From Linepithema humile (taxonomy: Eukaryota > Arthropoda > Insecta > Hymenoptera > Formicidae): 64,000 bases of DNA. The position numbers and the translations under genes were made by a program. Below the pieces are notes generated by a model, which was not told the DNA's origin, searched no databases, and was given only the letters and a program-made list of their open reading frames with translations. The first letter of the stretch is position 1. Every line of letters begins with the position of its first letter. The stretch is taken from contig NC_090129.1 of assembly GCF_040581485.1 (NCBI RefSeq), positions 10,402,501 through 10,466,500 on the forward strand. The letters are read 5' to 3'. Below are positions 1 to 11,021 of the stretch, one piece after another.

Positions 1-1135
1 CCTGTTGGCACGATCGTGCGTGATACGGATGGTAGGATATTAGGCGACCTGGATAAACCCGGAATGATGTTTATCGCCGCGAGAGGTGGTGCCGGTGGGC
101 ACGGAAATGCCTATTTCAAATCGAATGCCCAACAGTCACCTGAAATATGCGAATATGGTGCAACCGGAGAAAATTTAGAATATGTGTTGGAAGTAAGAAG
201 CATGGCCCATATAGGATTAGTGAGTATATATTTTTCCGTCACCCTGTAATTATGTTATTTCATTATTAGTGTATTTCACATTAATTTTCACAAGAATATA
301 TTTACTGTATTATGTTACAAAACACATCTTTTATCGCATAAAATGTCCTTAAATTTCTTGTCACCAATAGATTGGTCTACCAAATGCTGGTAAAAGTACA
401 CTTTTAAGGGCAATATCCAGAGCCAGGCCAAAGATAGCGGCGTATCCTTTTACTACTTTAAAACCTCATATAGGCATGATACAGTACGATGATTATGAAC
501 AAGTAGCAGGTAATTTATATTATATATATTAGCACAGTAAAGAAAAGAGAGAGGTATATAAAACTTCTTACCTTTTTTTTCACTTTATTACTGTTTATTT
601 TTTAGTGGCTGATATGCCCGGTCTCATAGAAGATTCGCATAAAAATAAAGGACTTGGCATAACTTTCCTCAAACATGCTGAACGTTGCGCCGCTTTAATA
701 TTTATCATAGATATTACAATGGACGAGCCATGGGTGGCTTTACAAACTTTAAAATATGAGATAAGTCAGTTTAATGAAAAACTAAACGATAGGCCTCATA
801 TCATTGTAGCCAACAAGATGGATTTATCAAATGCCGAGGTGAGTTGGGATTTAAATCTGAATTTTAATCTTAATTATATGTATATTGAAACATAATTAAT
901 TCGAATAGAGAACAAGTGTGTCAATTGTAATGAAAATCTTGAATAGTTATAATAATGATTGTAATTTGTATTGTAGGTTAATTTACAATTATTCAAGGAC
1001 CGTGTACATCTGCCGATAATACCCATCTCCGCTAAAAAGGGCAGTAACATTTCCACTTTATTGAAGGAAATTAGAATATTGTATGATAATCTTAAAGTTG
1101 ACGTATCAGAAAAAGACACCGAAATTTTTGTATAA
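1..1135 (+). CDS. MTG2: Mitochondrial ribosome-associated Obg-family GTPase (MTG2/GTPBP5), 3' part
   Basis: Exons <1-219, 371-509, 606-838 and 977-1135 give 249 residues in one frame; the 5' part lies outside the window. The first exon holds the end of the glycine-rich Obg fold ([11 protein letters not shown]). The G domain follows: P-loop GLPNAGKST at the exon 1/2 junction, G3 DMPG, G4 NKMD and G5 SAK. Obg GTPases assist large ribosomal subunit assembly; MTG2 does this in mitochondria. I prefer MTG2 over GTPBP10 because of the EPW...LKYEI...RPHIIVANK stretch, which resembles human MTG2. All four GTPase motifs look intact. A polyadenylation signal AATAAA sits at 1139-1144, just after the stop. 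The gene is convergent with the synthetase gene ending at 1196, so their 3' UTRs probably overlap. Confidence 0.9.
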
Positions 1136-1195
1136 CACAATAAAGTATTCCAGTAAAAATGTATACAAAATTATAATGTTCTTATCGCGTTAACA

Positions 1196-1869
1196 TTACG
1201 CAGCTTTTGTACAAAATGTAAAATTCTTAACTACACATTTTACTTGCGGCTGATTCAAGATCGTTGAAAACCACCTGTTTAAGCTCGTGTATGGCTTTCT
1301 AAGATGTGGATCAAACACGTGTTCGTATAAAGGCATCAATGCGGTGAAGACGAATATGTCCGCAAGAGTAATCCTTTCTCCTATCAAATATGTTTTTGTA
1401 CATAGTATGTCGTCCAACTTTTTCAGAGCTCCTAGAAGATCCTCTTTAGAAGCCTTTGCATTTGCTTTCATATCTTTGAAGGCGGAAATGCCGAGCGATG
1501 AAAGCACCCAGCCACTGACCGCCGGTAAAATGTGGTTTTGCGCGTAACTAGTCCATTGTAAAATTTGACTGGACGCTAGCAAGTCATCTTCACGCCGTAG
1601 CTGCGAATTTGATAAGAAAAATGCAATGGCGTTGCTGTTATGCAACGTAACGTCTGCCGTTTCTAACATTACATCGCCAGAATTAATTTTGCCACTTTTA
1701 ACTTGCTTTAAAGTCAAACTTTTGCCACTATATTGCGCGACTATTTGTGCCAAATAACATTTAGTGCTCCCAATATTTGCATAAAGCACCAATTTTGATG
1801 AAGATCCCACATTAAGTGATTGAATGTCATTTTCTGAAGTTTTAGGACTATTGTTAGCAGTACTATTGT
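1196..1869 (-). other. Terminal exon encoding an eEF1B-gamma-like GST domain fused to AlaRS
   Basis: The exon follows a TTTCAG acceptor at 1872-1870 and continues the AlaRS frame (G|AC). About 21 linker residues ([17 protein letters not shown]...) precede a GST-N and GST-C pair. Features seen: [83 protein letters not shown]. These match the eEF1B-gamma N-terminal half (SNAIAYYVSN, LVGERVTLADI, NRWF..CINQPQ). The protein stops after FCTKAA, where eEF1G would enter its linker. No in-frame Met occurs before VMLETAD, about 50 residues into the exon, so an independent gene would lose much of the GST-N fold. This favours a true fusion. A GTG codon near the exon start is not a credible initiator. 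Confidence 0.88.
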
Positions 1870-4800
1870 CTGAAAGCAGACATAATTTTTGATAGCTATT
1901 GTGATTAGTATTTAAGATAAAAAAAAATTCCAGATTTATAAACTAAACTTACTATTAACAATTCTACAGTACAAATTATGGTAAAAAATTATTTCGACAT
2001 TTACCTGTGATCCCAAGTTTTTCATTGGCAAACTCACTGGCCTTTCTCACTATTTCATTAACGCATGCTATATTAGTACCGGAAGCTTGTGCAGATTCCG
2101 CTTTTCCGCCTCCTTTGCCGCACATCACAAGTGCAATCGCTTGAATCCATTCGTTCGCCTTCAGTCCTTTGGATACTGCAGACTGGAAATAATTTAATGT
2201 TACACGATTGTTGTTATTGTTATCGCAACGCGTTTTAGGATAAATAATCTCACCTTGGGAACAGAACTGAGAGCGAATATCTTTTTGACATCGCGATCGA
2301 CGCTTATAAGCAAGGCGCTAGTTTCCGGCGACACAGCTCTAATTTTCTTCAACGCCGTGTCCAGAGCTTTCGTATTACTGTAGGCTTCCAGCACCTCAAC
2401 CAATACTTGGCATCCGAGTTTGGACTCTATTATGGACTGTGCCGTTTCCACAACCGTATTAGCGATAGCCGCTTTGGCCGCTCGTTCCTTATCGTCGAGA
2501 GACTTCTTCAATTCTTTCAACATGTTCCGCATACAATCCTGCATATAAAAAGACTAATTATTTATCGATATATCAATTGAAATTAATACTTTGTTAAATG
2601 TAATTGCCTTTCTCCATCCAGGAATGATGGCATGCGATATGTCTTCCGTTAATTCCACGATATTTTTCACGTATTCCTTAGACTTTTTTCCAGACTTGTC
2701 GGCTTCAATCGTCGCCTGAAGTTGGATCAGTTGATTTTGCAACAACGTCGCCTTCTTAAGAGCCTTGGTTGCTTCGGGTCCGCTGAGCGCTACTATGCGC
2801 CTGATACCTTTAGCGATAGCTTCCTCGCTAGCTATTATAAAATCACCTATATGGCCGGTGTAGTGCAAATGCCTGCGGAAAGCAAATTGTGAATTTAAAA
2901 AGGTGATTAGAAAAAGCATGATTAGAAAACATGTGTCAATATAGAACGACATTTACGTTCCACCGCAAAATTCTACGCTAGTTTCAAGAGCAGCTGCGCT
3001 TAAGGGATCCTTTTCTAAATCTTCAACTGGTATGCCCATGCTAACAACGCGCACTGGATCGGGATACGTCTCTTCGAACATTGCGCGTAAACCTTGAATG
3101 GTTTTCGCCAAAGCTAGATTACTCTCTTTAGCATAAATTGTCTTATTTCTCTTTATTATGTCGTTGGTGATATTTTCCGTGTTTTTCACCTGCTCCGTTG
3201 TCATCGGTCCTGTTGCGAAAATAATTTGCGTGACATGGTTCGTGCTTGCATTTCTTTCCTACGCACCTTTGTTCGTGAAATCAAAGCGGAGTCTGTCTGG
3301 CGCAACCAATGATCCTTTCTGATCGGCTTCTGTTCCCAGAACTTTCCTGAGTGCATGATTCAGGGCGTGTGTAGCACTATGATTGGCCATTATAAACCGT
3401 CTACGTGCTGTATCCACATTTGTGTGGACTTTATCTCCTTTTCTCAATGTGCCTTCACCCACAGTGCCAATGTGCAACACATAGCCGGCTCTGACTTGAA
3501 CGTTCTTTATGCGAATCTCTGTGGCCTTTTAAAGCAATACGCTGTTTAATAAATCTTGCTTTTTATTACGGGAATTAAAAATGAAAAACAAAAGAATTTA
3601 TGTACCTCGTCATCAACTTTCACCAGAAATCCCTCATCATATATCTGTCCTCCTTGTTCCGCGTAAAAATTTGTTCTGTCCAGTAAAATTCCAACTTCAT
3701 CACCGGAAGATACTGCATCGACGAAAGTCTTGGCGCGTCTTAGTGCAATTACAGTACCAGTGCACGCTCCAAACTCATATTCCTTATACATAACAGAATT
3801 TCTGACTTTGTAATCATATTTCAGAGAATCATCCGTAGGCTTAACGCCTTGCTCTTGCAATTCAGTGATGGCATGGATATCCAAGTTAATTTGATCATCT
3901 ATTCCGCCGGCTTTACTTTGAGAAATTAACTGCAATATCGAGGAAAATTCTTTGTGTGTCAAGAATACAAACGTACAAAAGCATCTATATCGAATTAACG
4001 GAATAATTGCTATGTAGTCAAATATACCTGTGCTTGTTTTTTGGACTCTTCATAACCCATCATATCGATTTTCAATCCTTTTTCTTCAGTCATTAGCTGA
4101 GTGAGATCTATTGGGAAACCGTAAGTATCATACAAGCGCCACGCTACATCACCCGGCACAGTATCGGCTGACTCCAACTTTGCTATTGTTCTATTCAACA
4201 AGTTACGACCGCGCGACAAAGTTTTCAAAAATTGCGCTTCTTCCTCGTTCACAATGTCAATTATACTTTGCGGATCTTTTGTTACTTCTGGAAAAACTTC
4301 ACCTAGAACAACAAAAAAGTAACTTTAGAAATAATGCGCATAGTAAATTGTGCCAAAATTTTTATTAGGATAAAAATATTTACCAAGAAGATCCACAACT
4401 ACATTTATTAGAGATCCAAAAAATCCTGGCTTAGCATTTAACTTCTCTGTTGCGTAGCGCACAGCACGGCGTAAAATTCTTCTCAAGACATATCTATATG
4501 TCGAGACAAAAATGTATTACATTTTAAAAGACATGGAAAAGATAAAATAAAGTTTTTAATAATCTTGCTTACCCCCTGCCGGTGTTATCAGGCATTCCTC
4601 CATCTGCCAAAGCAATTGTAATAGTTCGAGCATGATCGGCCAGAACTCTGTATGCCATATCTATTCCGTTAACGTCGTCGGCTCCTACTTTGCCCTGATA
4701 GGGCGGTGCACCTGTGCCTTTTTTAATCGCAACAAATAAAGGCATGAATAGATCAGTGTCATAGTTGGCACGTTTATTTTGAATTACTGATACCAATCGC

Positions 4801-6459
4801 TCTAAACCCAAACCACAATCTATATGTTTCTTCGGTAATGATTTAAGACTGCCATCCAACTCTCTGAAATATTAGGAGATTATAAAGATTTATAAAATTT
4901 AAAATTATTAAATAAATCTTAAATATTAAATTAAATAAATTGTCTTATAAATCCTGTATGTTATTCTACAAATTGAATACCTATTATATTGAATAAATAC
5001 GAGATTCCAGATTTCTAAGACATCAGGATCATCCATGTTGACAAGGTGAGCTGCTTCTCTACCACCAATACGATCGTAATGAAGTTCACTACACGGTCCG
5101 CAAGGTCCAGTTTCACCCATTTCCCAAAAATTATCTTTCATGCTGCCTGGTAAAACGTGTGAGGCAGGTACTCTGTAGATTTATATCATAAGCTTAAAAT
5201 TTTAAATTAAAAAAACATTAAAATACTTTTAAAATACTAAAATTAATAAAAAAGAATAACTTATTAACAAACTTATTATAAAGTTTAAGATAGTATACAA
5301 GATGTTCCACATCGAATGCATTGTATGGTAATGGCACATTTTTGAGATTATTTTGAGATGAAAATTCTAATACAAAAATATCTATAATTTTTGAATAAAA
5401 GCATTTAAAGTTGATCAGTCAAATCACTCTAAATCGCACATCGCAGTTCAGGCATGGCACATTGCACAGTATTGAAGATATCTTCAGATATCAATCTGTT
5501 TTTTATTGTACATAAAATTATATCTATTTAAAAACAAATCGATATCTGATGTACCTTCATTGCTATGCGATGTACCATGTCTGAGCGTGCAAATTTGGAC
5601 CAACTTGATTGTGATCAACTTTAAATATTTCCTATTTAAAACTATTATAGCCTTGACATTTTGGTGTTGGGATTTTCATTTTAAAGTGAACTCAGGAATG
5701 TGCCATTACTATATAATGTGTTCGATGCGGGACCCCCTGTATGTCAATAAACATTTTAGAAAAAATTTATTATATTCTGAAATAATTAAAAAGTACCCTA
5801 AAGAAAGCCATATTTCCTTGCATTCATCATCTGGTGCTAATCCATTCTTTTCATCACCTCCAAAATATGTCACATACAATCTGTCAGCTGGTAATTTCAA
5901 TACGTCTGTCAAAAATTCCCAAGCCCAAGTACATATTTCTTTCTAAAAAATATAGTCCTCTAGATGTCATGTATGAAAAAATATAAAAAATAATTATCAA
6001 TTTTGTGAAGATTACCTTGAAATAATCTCCAAAGGACCAATTACCCATCATCTCAAAAAATGTATGATGATAAACATCTTTGCCAACATCATCCAGATCA
6101 TTATGCTTACCGCCAGCTCTAATACACTTTTGACTATTAACTACACGTACCCATTTTGCCATATCACTATTAGGATCAACTGTTCCTAAGAATATCGGCT
6201 TAAACTGAAATATACATTTACAATAGAAAATAATCATACAAAATATTATTTATATCATACAAAATATTATTACAAAATAAAGCATTCAATATAAAAATTA
6301 AAATTATATTGATACCTGATTCATTCCAGCATTTGTAAAAAGTAAAGTTGGGTCATCATGAGGTATAGTTGAACTTGAATGCACATACTGATGACCTTTA
6401 CTTTTGAAAAAGTCGATATAAGCTTGCCGTATTTGTTTTGCATTCATACTGGTTAACAT
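1196..6459 (-). CDS. AARS1: Alanyl-tRNA synthetase, cytoplasmic, with a C-terminal eEF1-gamma-like GST domain
   Basis: Charges tRNA-Ala in the cytosol. Coding exons 5'->3': 6459-6316, 6204-6016, 5942-5797, 5172-4981, 4863-4573, 4493-4384, 4302-4028, 3929-3606, 3525-3267, 3209-2957, 2872-2608, 2538-2254, 2182-2005, 1869-1196. They total 3585 nt, or 1194 residues. The class II core is complete ([31 protein letters not shown]). The editing domain has NHSATH (His ~606 and ~610) and CGGTH (Cys ~725, His ~729). The C-Ala domain runs to ~970, where animal AlaRS normally ends ([23 protein letters not shown]). A phase-1 intron then joins a final exon with a Ser/Asn-rich linker and a ~200-residue GST fold. 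Start 6459 (MLTSMNAK) has an in-frame TAG upstream; the Met at 6447 is a shorter alternative. Confidence 0.93.
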
Positions 6460-7026
6460 TTTGATATCCTAGAGCTCTCTAACTGCTGTAATGTTACAAC
6501 AATATTATGTATACAAATGTAAATATCAAATATATTGCAACATAATTTACCATATGGCCTCAGGTTGCATCAGACATTCAAAAGAGAGACACAGAATAAT
6601 AAATTCACGTCGAACGAATAAAAGATACTTCTTTCTTTATACGTCACAGAATTACATTTTACAATCTCTAATACTATATCAGAATTGCACAAATAAAAAA
6701 AAAAAAAAGAGGCTAATGACAGTTTGATATAAAACTTACTCTCAAGCAAAATATTGAAATACAAACACAGTTGGTCCACGCGACTAATAACGATACATAC
6801 ATAAGAAGAGAAAGGTAAAACGGGAGAACCCAGAGCACATGCACACTTTCTAGCCACTCAATCATTGAATAAAAAATACCAAGAAGCAGTGATGCAAACT
6901 CGAGCCGACCAGCACCAAGGCTCCGTGGTAGGGGAAGCATGCACACAAGCGAGAATCGCTTACGCACACGTACGTGTGCGGTAACGTAATATATATATAT
7001 ATACAAAAATTTTTTATAATTTATTG
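6460..7026. promoter_or_regulatory. 5' flank of AARS1
   Basis: A CTAG dinucleotide lies 9-12 bases before the AARS1 ATG, so a 5' UTR intron acceptor is possible. The remainder is AT-rich with short runs, such as poly-A at about 6699-6708 and a TA run near 6991-7001. I see no coding potential. The promoter presumably lies here, but no clear core element can be assigned. Confidence 0.35.
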
Positions 7027-7451
7027 CAGCGCTCGGAATTAGTGCACATTTCGAGCCGATTCAGGAGACGACGCCTCCTGTTCCCCCACTACCGCCCGGC
7101 CGCTGGCGGCCGAGCCGCCGATAGCTCTAACGCAAAAGCGTTTTATACAAGAAATAGACTGGGTTGTTGAGGCACCTCTCAGAAAATAGTAATATTTTCT
7201 TTGCTACATAAATAATGTTTATTTTCATTAATAGTTAAATACATATATTATGTATTAATGAAAATAAACATTATTTATGTAGTGAAAAAAATGTTACGAT
7301 TTCCTGAGAGATGCCTAAACAATCCAGCCTATTTCTGATATAAAACGCTCCTGAGCCAGAGGCTCAGCCGCCAGCAGCCTGGCGGTAGTGGGGGAATAGG
7401 AGGCGTCGTCTCCTGAATCGGCCCGAAATGTGCAACTAATTCCGAGCGCTG
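7027..7451. mobile_element. Foldback/MITE, ~425 bp, TIR CAGCGCTCGGAATTAGT
   Basis: Two arms of roughly 200 bases are inverted copies of each other. The left starts CAGCGCTCGGAATTAGT and the right ends ACTAATTCCGAGCGCTG. The arms carry matching CCCCCACTACCGCC / GGCGGTAGTGGGGG and AAATAATGTTTATTTTCATTAA segments around a centre near 7240. No coding sequence and no clear target duplication. CAG...CTG ends are compatible with hAT-type elements, which is only suggestive. Confidence 0.8.
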
Positions 7452-7615
7452 GTTTAGATAGTATATCAGTGTTTATAAAAGGGTTTATATACCACGGACT
7501 AAGGAAGAGGGACCGAGTCTAAAGTCCTAGTTTAAGCGAGAGGGGATGGTAATTCAAGCGTGCGGGGGGGACTGCTTTCCGCCATATTGATGTAGCGATT
7601 CTCACACAGAGATTC

Positions 7616-7760
7616 TGGGCTTGTTCGTTTTAGCTACACTGGGGCTGCTCTGGGTCTACTCTACACAGGATAATACAGGACAGATAAATAGTTTGTCCTG
7701 TATTATCTTGTTTAGAGCAGACCCAGAGCTGCCCCAGTGCAGTTAAAACGAACAAGCCCA
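7616..7760. mobile_element. Palindromic MITE, ~145 bp, TIR TGGGCTTGTTCGTTTTA
   Basis: Near-perfect inverted arms run TGGGCTTGTTCGTTTTA...CACTGGGGCTGCTCTGGGTCT and back, with a loop around ATAATACAGGACAGATAAATAG. Non-coding. Transcribed, it would form one long hairpin. Confidence 0.8.
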
Positions 7761-8275
7761 ATGTCACATTGCTATATGTGTCCTTTTCTAAATCGCGGAC
7801 GCAGTTTTCTTTGTTCGGGATAGGAAGGCTCGCTCCAGTATGTTATAGAACTCAATGGCTTTGGCGGATCACGTAAACCTGGCCGTGGCGTCTCTCAGGC
7901 TTCTCTCTGTAAAAACACACGCAACGTTACGGACGAAATATCTAGTAACTTTTGCGGACTTCCGGTGCGGATTACGGATTACGGGCTGCATGTGACGGCA
8001 CCCTAATAAAACAGCTGAACTAGTATTATAGTTTAAAAGGCGAAAATTACGATTCTGTGTTTTATATCTATTCCGACAGAAATGCTACTATCACTCTTGT
8101 CGACCTTTAATTAGGACATTTAGATGTTATTCGAAAGTCATACAATGTTGTTTCAATATTAAGCAATGTTTTAATTTTTTACATATACAACGTTATGAAC
8201 TTTTTATTCTATACGGGATAGTTATTAAAAAAATCGTTTATTCTGCATCAACTCCTCTTCCGTGTGACTTTCCGG

Positions 8276-8961
8276 TCAATTATTGGTGTCCATATCCATG
8301 TTGATCGCACTGATCGATTGATCCACGGCCTCAAGGGATCTTGTCGGCGACCCATAGGTATTGTGGAATGCTTCGATCGCCTTTTTTGCTTGCTCCTGAT
8401 GTGTCATGTAAATGTAGGCATATCGATGTTCTGTAATGATGCAGTTGGTTACCTCACCAAAACGCATGAAAAATTGTCGCAATTCATTGCTACCACCAGT
8501 TTCTGGCAATCGTCCCACACATATTTTTATGTCACGCTACAAAATAAAAGAAATTCTTACTGTTGTGTTTAATATAATTCAAAGTAATAGCATATTGTTG
8601 ATAAATATAATAACCAACTTTGGAAATTTTTCAGTGAAAATTCAACAAGATTTATATCTGAGAAATTGACTATGTTTGTTGTAAAGAGTATAGTGTCTAT
8701 TTGAGACTTATTATTGCTCAGTCTCATAAAAAATTTTACAAAATATATGAAATAATAATGTAAAATAATGCTGAGCTTTTTAAAGATTAAATAAATTAAT
8801 AAAAAAATATGCAATAAAATTGACAAATGATCTTAATTTTTGTTCATGTTTTGTACAAATATTCACTTAATATTGTTTATAATTTATAGCAGGTAACTAA
8901 TATAATGAGGAACATTTAATTGTTTGTATGATCTTACCTGTTTTTCATTTGATGGAACCAT
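8276..8961 (-). CDS. Small single-RRM RNA-binding protein
   Basis: Two coding exons, 8961-8938 (MVPSNEKQ) and 8536-8276, encode about 94 residues. An intact RRM is visible: RNP2-like IKICVGRLPE at residues 11-20, RNP1-like HRYAYIYM near 45, and helix 2 QAKKAIEAFHN. The C-terminus is short and acidic (AINMDMDTNN). The fold resembles lark/RBM4-type RRMs, but I do not recognise an orthologue. The ATG lies just downstream of a possible TTTTCAG acceptor, so an upstream exon may exist. Its 5' side abuts the foldback starting near 8988. It could be a lineage-specific small gene or a truncated paralogue; the frame and both splice sites are intact. Confidence 0.65.
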
Positions 8962-9099
8962 TTTCTGAAAACATAATTCATTGTAAATATAATGATATGG
9001 ATAACAATGAGGATATCGAGCCAACGCCAGATGTATTTGCTTCAATTATTTTTAATACATTTTTTTTTAATTTTAAATATCAAGAGAGAAAAACCCAAT

Positions 9100-9205
9100 C
9101 ATTAAGGAAGCGTTCGGAAACTACACCCAGAGTTTTACGTAACGTATACTATAGACAATAAACAACAACTTTCACTCTAGGTGTAGTTTCCAAACGCACC
9201 CTAAT
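9100..9205. mobile_element. Small palindromic MITE, GCGTTYGGAAACTACACC arms
   Basis: Inverted arms AAGCGTTCGGAAACTACACC and GGTGTAGTTTCCAAACGCAC flank a centre with TTACGTAACGTATACTATAG. It lies inside the left part of the larger foldback. Confidence 0.65.
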
Positions 9206-9632
9206 TGGATGGTGCCGCTCCTGATGCTCGGCGGTGCTGGTTCTAGCGGCTGCGGCGCGCGCGGTAAAGAGAGGAAAGGAGGCGTCAATCGCAAGAATCG
9301 GCGTCAACCGCTGCAATACTGAACTAATTCCGAGCTCTGTTTAATAAACTAAACACTTCGGTCAAGATTTGAACATCTTCAGTGTTTTAATATTAATTTT
9401 TGTAACATACAATCTTGAAGGGCTCACAATAACTAATAAAATATAGTGATTAATGGGATCGAGAGCCAATGCCGGATGTTCTTTGCTGTTTATTCTTTTT
9501 CCAAATTTTCTTTATTAATGAGTATACGTTTCAACCACTATCGGGCCATCTTCAGTACAATAGCTAAAATTTGACGGTTAAAAATTACAAATACATTCTC
9601 GACAGTGTAAATTAATTCGTTGTAACATACCT

Positions 9633-9733
9633 GGGCTGCGTTCCGAAATTCACTGCCAGTACTGAAAATCTACAATATACGTTACGTAAACTGTAGATTT
9701 TCAGTACTGGCAGTGAATTTCGGAACACAGCCC
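9633..9733. mobile_element. Palindromic MITE, TIR GGGCTGCGTTCCGAAATTC
   Basis: Arms GGGCTGCGTTCCGAAATTC... and ...GAATTTCGGAACACAGCCC pair over about 45 bases, with TATACGTTACGTAAAC at the centre. Relatives occur at 50823-50958 and 50968-51066, with a partial arm near 51225-51250. This copy has invaded the foldback. Confidence 0.8.
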
Positions 9734-10215
9734 TGGTATCAAAAATTTAATACGAGATCTGATTTTTATGTCGTTAGAGATTAATTTGATAAAGTCCTTG
9801 AGAATATGGCACGTTTCTATACCAAAGTGCCTTCTAACGTAATAAAAATAGTGAGTACGCATATTTGTCCCAAGCGTAATTAATAATTACGGTCCGATAG
9901 TGGCCGAAACGTATACTCATTAATAAAGAAAATTTGGAAAAAGAATAAACAGCAAAGAACATCCGGCATTGGCTCTCAATCCCATTAATCACTATATTTT
10001 ATTAATTTTTGTATTGGTTTTTCTTTTGTAATTTTATAGTTTTTACCTCAATTGTGTGATTAGTATTTTAGACCAAAATTTTTTATTTTTGATTAGACAC
10101 ACTGAAGATATTCAAATCTTGACCGAAGCGTTTGATTTACGTATTAAATAAGATGGTTGGAGCAAATACATTTGGCATTGGCTCAATATCTTCATTGTTA
10201 TATTTGTAATTAATT

Positions 10216-11013
10216 TATTAATACGAACCTACATATATTTATGTTATAATTCATTGTTATACTGTTAACATGGACATGGAATAATTTCTGTATTTTTTTT
10301 TATACTGAACAATTCTTTCATATATACAATCATAATTTACAAAATATGATTGAAGGATCATTCAGCATAAAAAATTTTTTTTTACATGATTACTTTTTTT
10401 TATAATCTATTAATGCTGTTCTAAAGACTTGGCTATATTTTTGCACTATATTTTGCACAACATCAAATGTTTTGTAAATATTGATGCAGCAATTATCTGT
10501 GTAAAAAAAGATACTTCTAAAGTGTCATCTTTCAACTTTAAACGCCAAAGGTGTGTATCAGTAAATTAAAAAGCTGTCAAGAATAAAAATTTATAGGGAG
10601 CACATAAACAACACGTTCTTCAAAGTCGCGTTAATTAAATGTCCACGATTTCATTACGTAACAACGCATTTTTTTCGAAAAAAAATTCCGCCTGCAATCA
10701 TCTAATAATTACTGTTATATAGAGATCGACGGCCAAACAACTGTACGAGTCAACACCTTGTAACGCGACACATGAGCAACACAAAAGATTCTGGTCTAAA
10801 AGATGTGACCGGCTTCGTTAACGTGCTGCCAAGTTATGATGTTATTAGATCATCTTTACATGTGCTTAACTAGCATCAATCGATTTTATTACTTACGTGT
10901 ATTTGAGACGTTTTGGCGAATTGATCGAAAACAAAAAACGAACAAGCCTCGTGGTGTGTAACGAAAATGGTGAGCCAAACTGATTGTGAGTCTATTCGAC
11001 AGCATTCGGCAAT
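10216..11013. other. Intergenic, no gene seen
   Basis: AT-rich sequence between two mobile elements. No conserved coding exon or clear repeat boundary was recognised. Confidence 0.4.
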
Positions 11014-11021
11014 GATATGAT

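Larger units (their letters stand above)
8988..10215. mobile_element. Compound foldback element with nested MITEs and hammerhead-like motifs
   Basis: Outer arms (about 8990-9060 and 10140-10213) are inverted copies built on GAGCCAAYGCCRGATGT. A second nested arm pair lies at about 9352-9570 and 9892-10133, carrying ACTTCGGTCAAGATTTGAAC and GAGCCAATGCCGGATGTTC. The GAGCCAAYGCC motif therefore occurs four times in mirrored order. Two unrelated palindromes sit inside (about 9100-9205 and 9633-9733). No transposase is visible. Confidence 0.75.

Noticed and set aside
1287..1547. Plus-strand frame opposite the GST exon
   Set aside because: Shadow of the AARS1 terminal exon.
5506..5946. A 146-aa plus-strand frame
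   Set aside because: It is antisense to AARS1 exon 5942-5797 and its introns; no recognisable domain.
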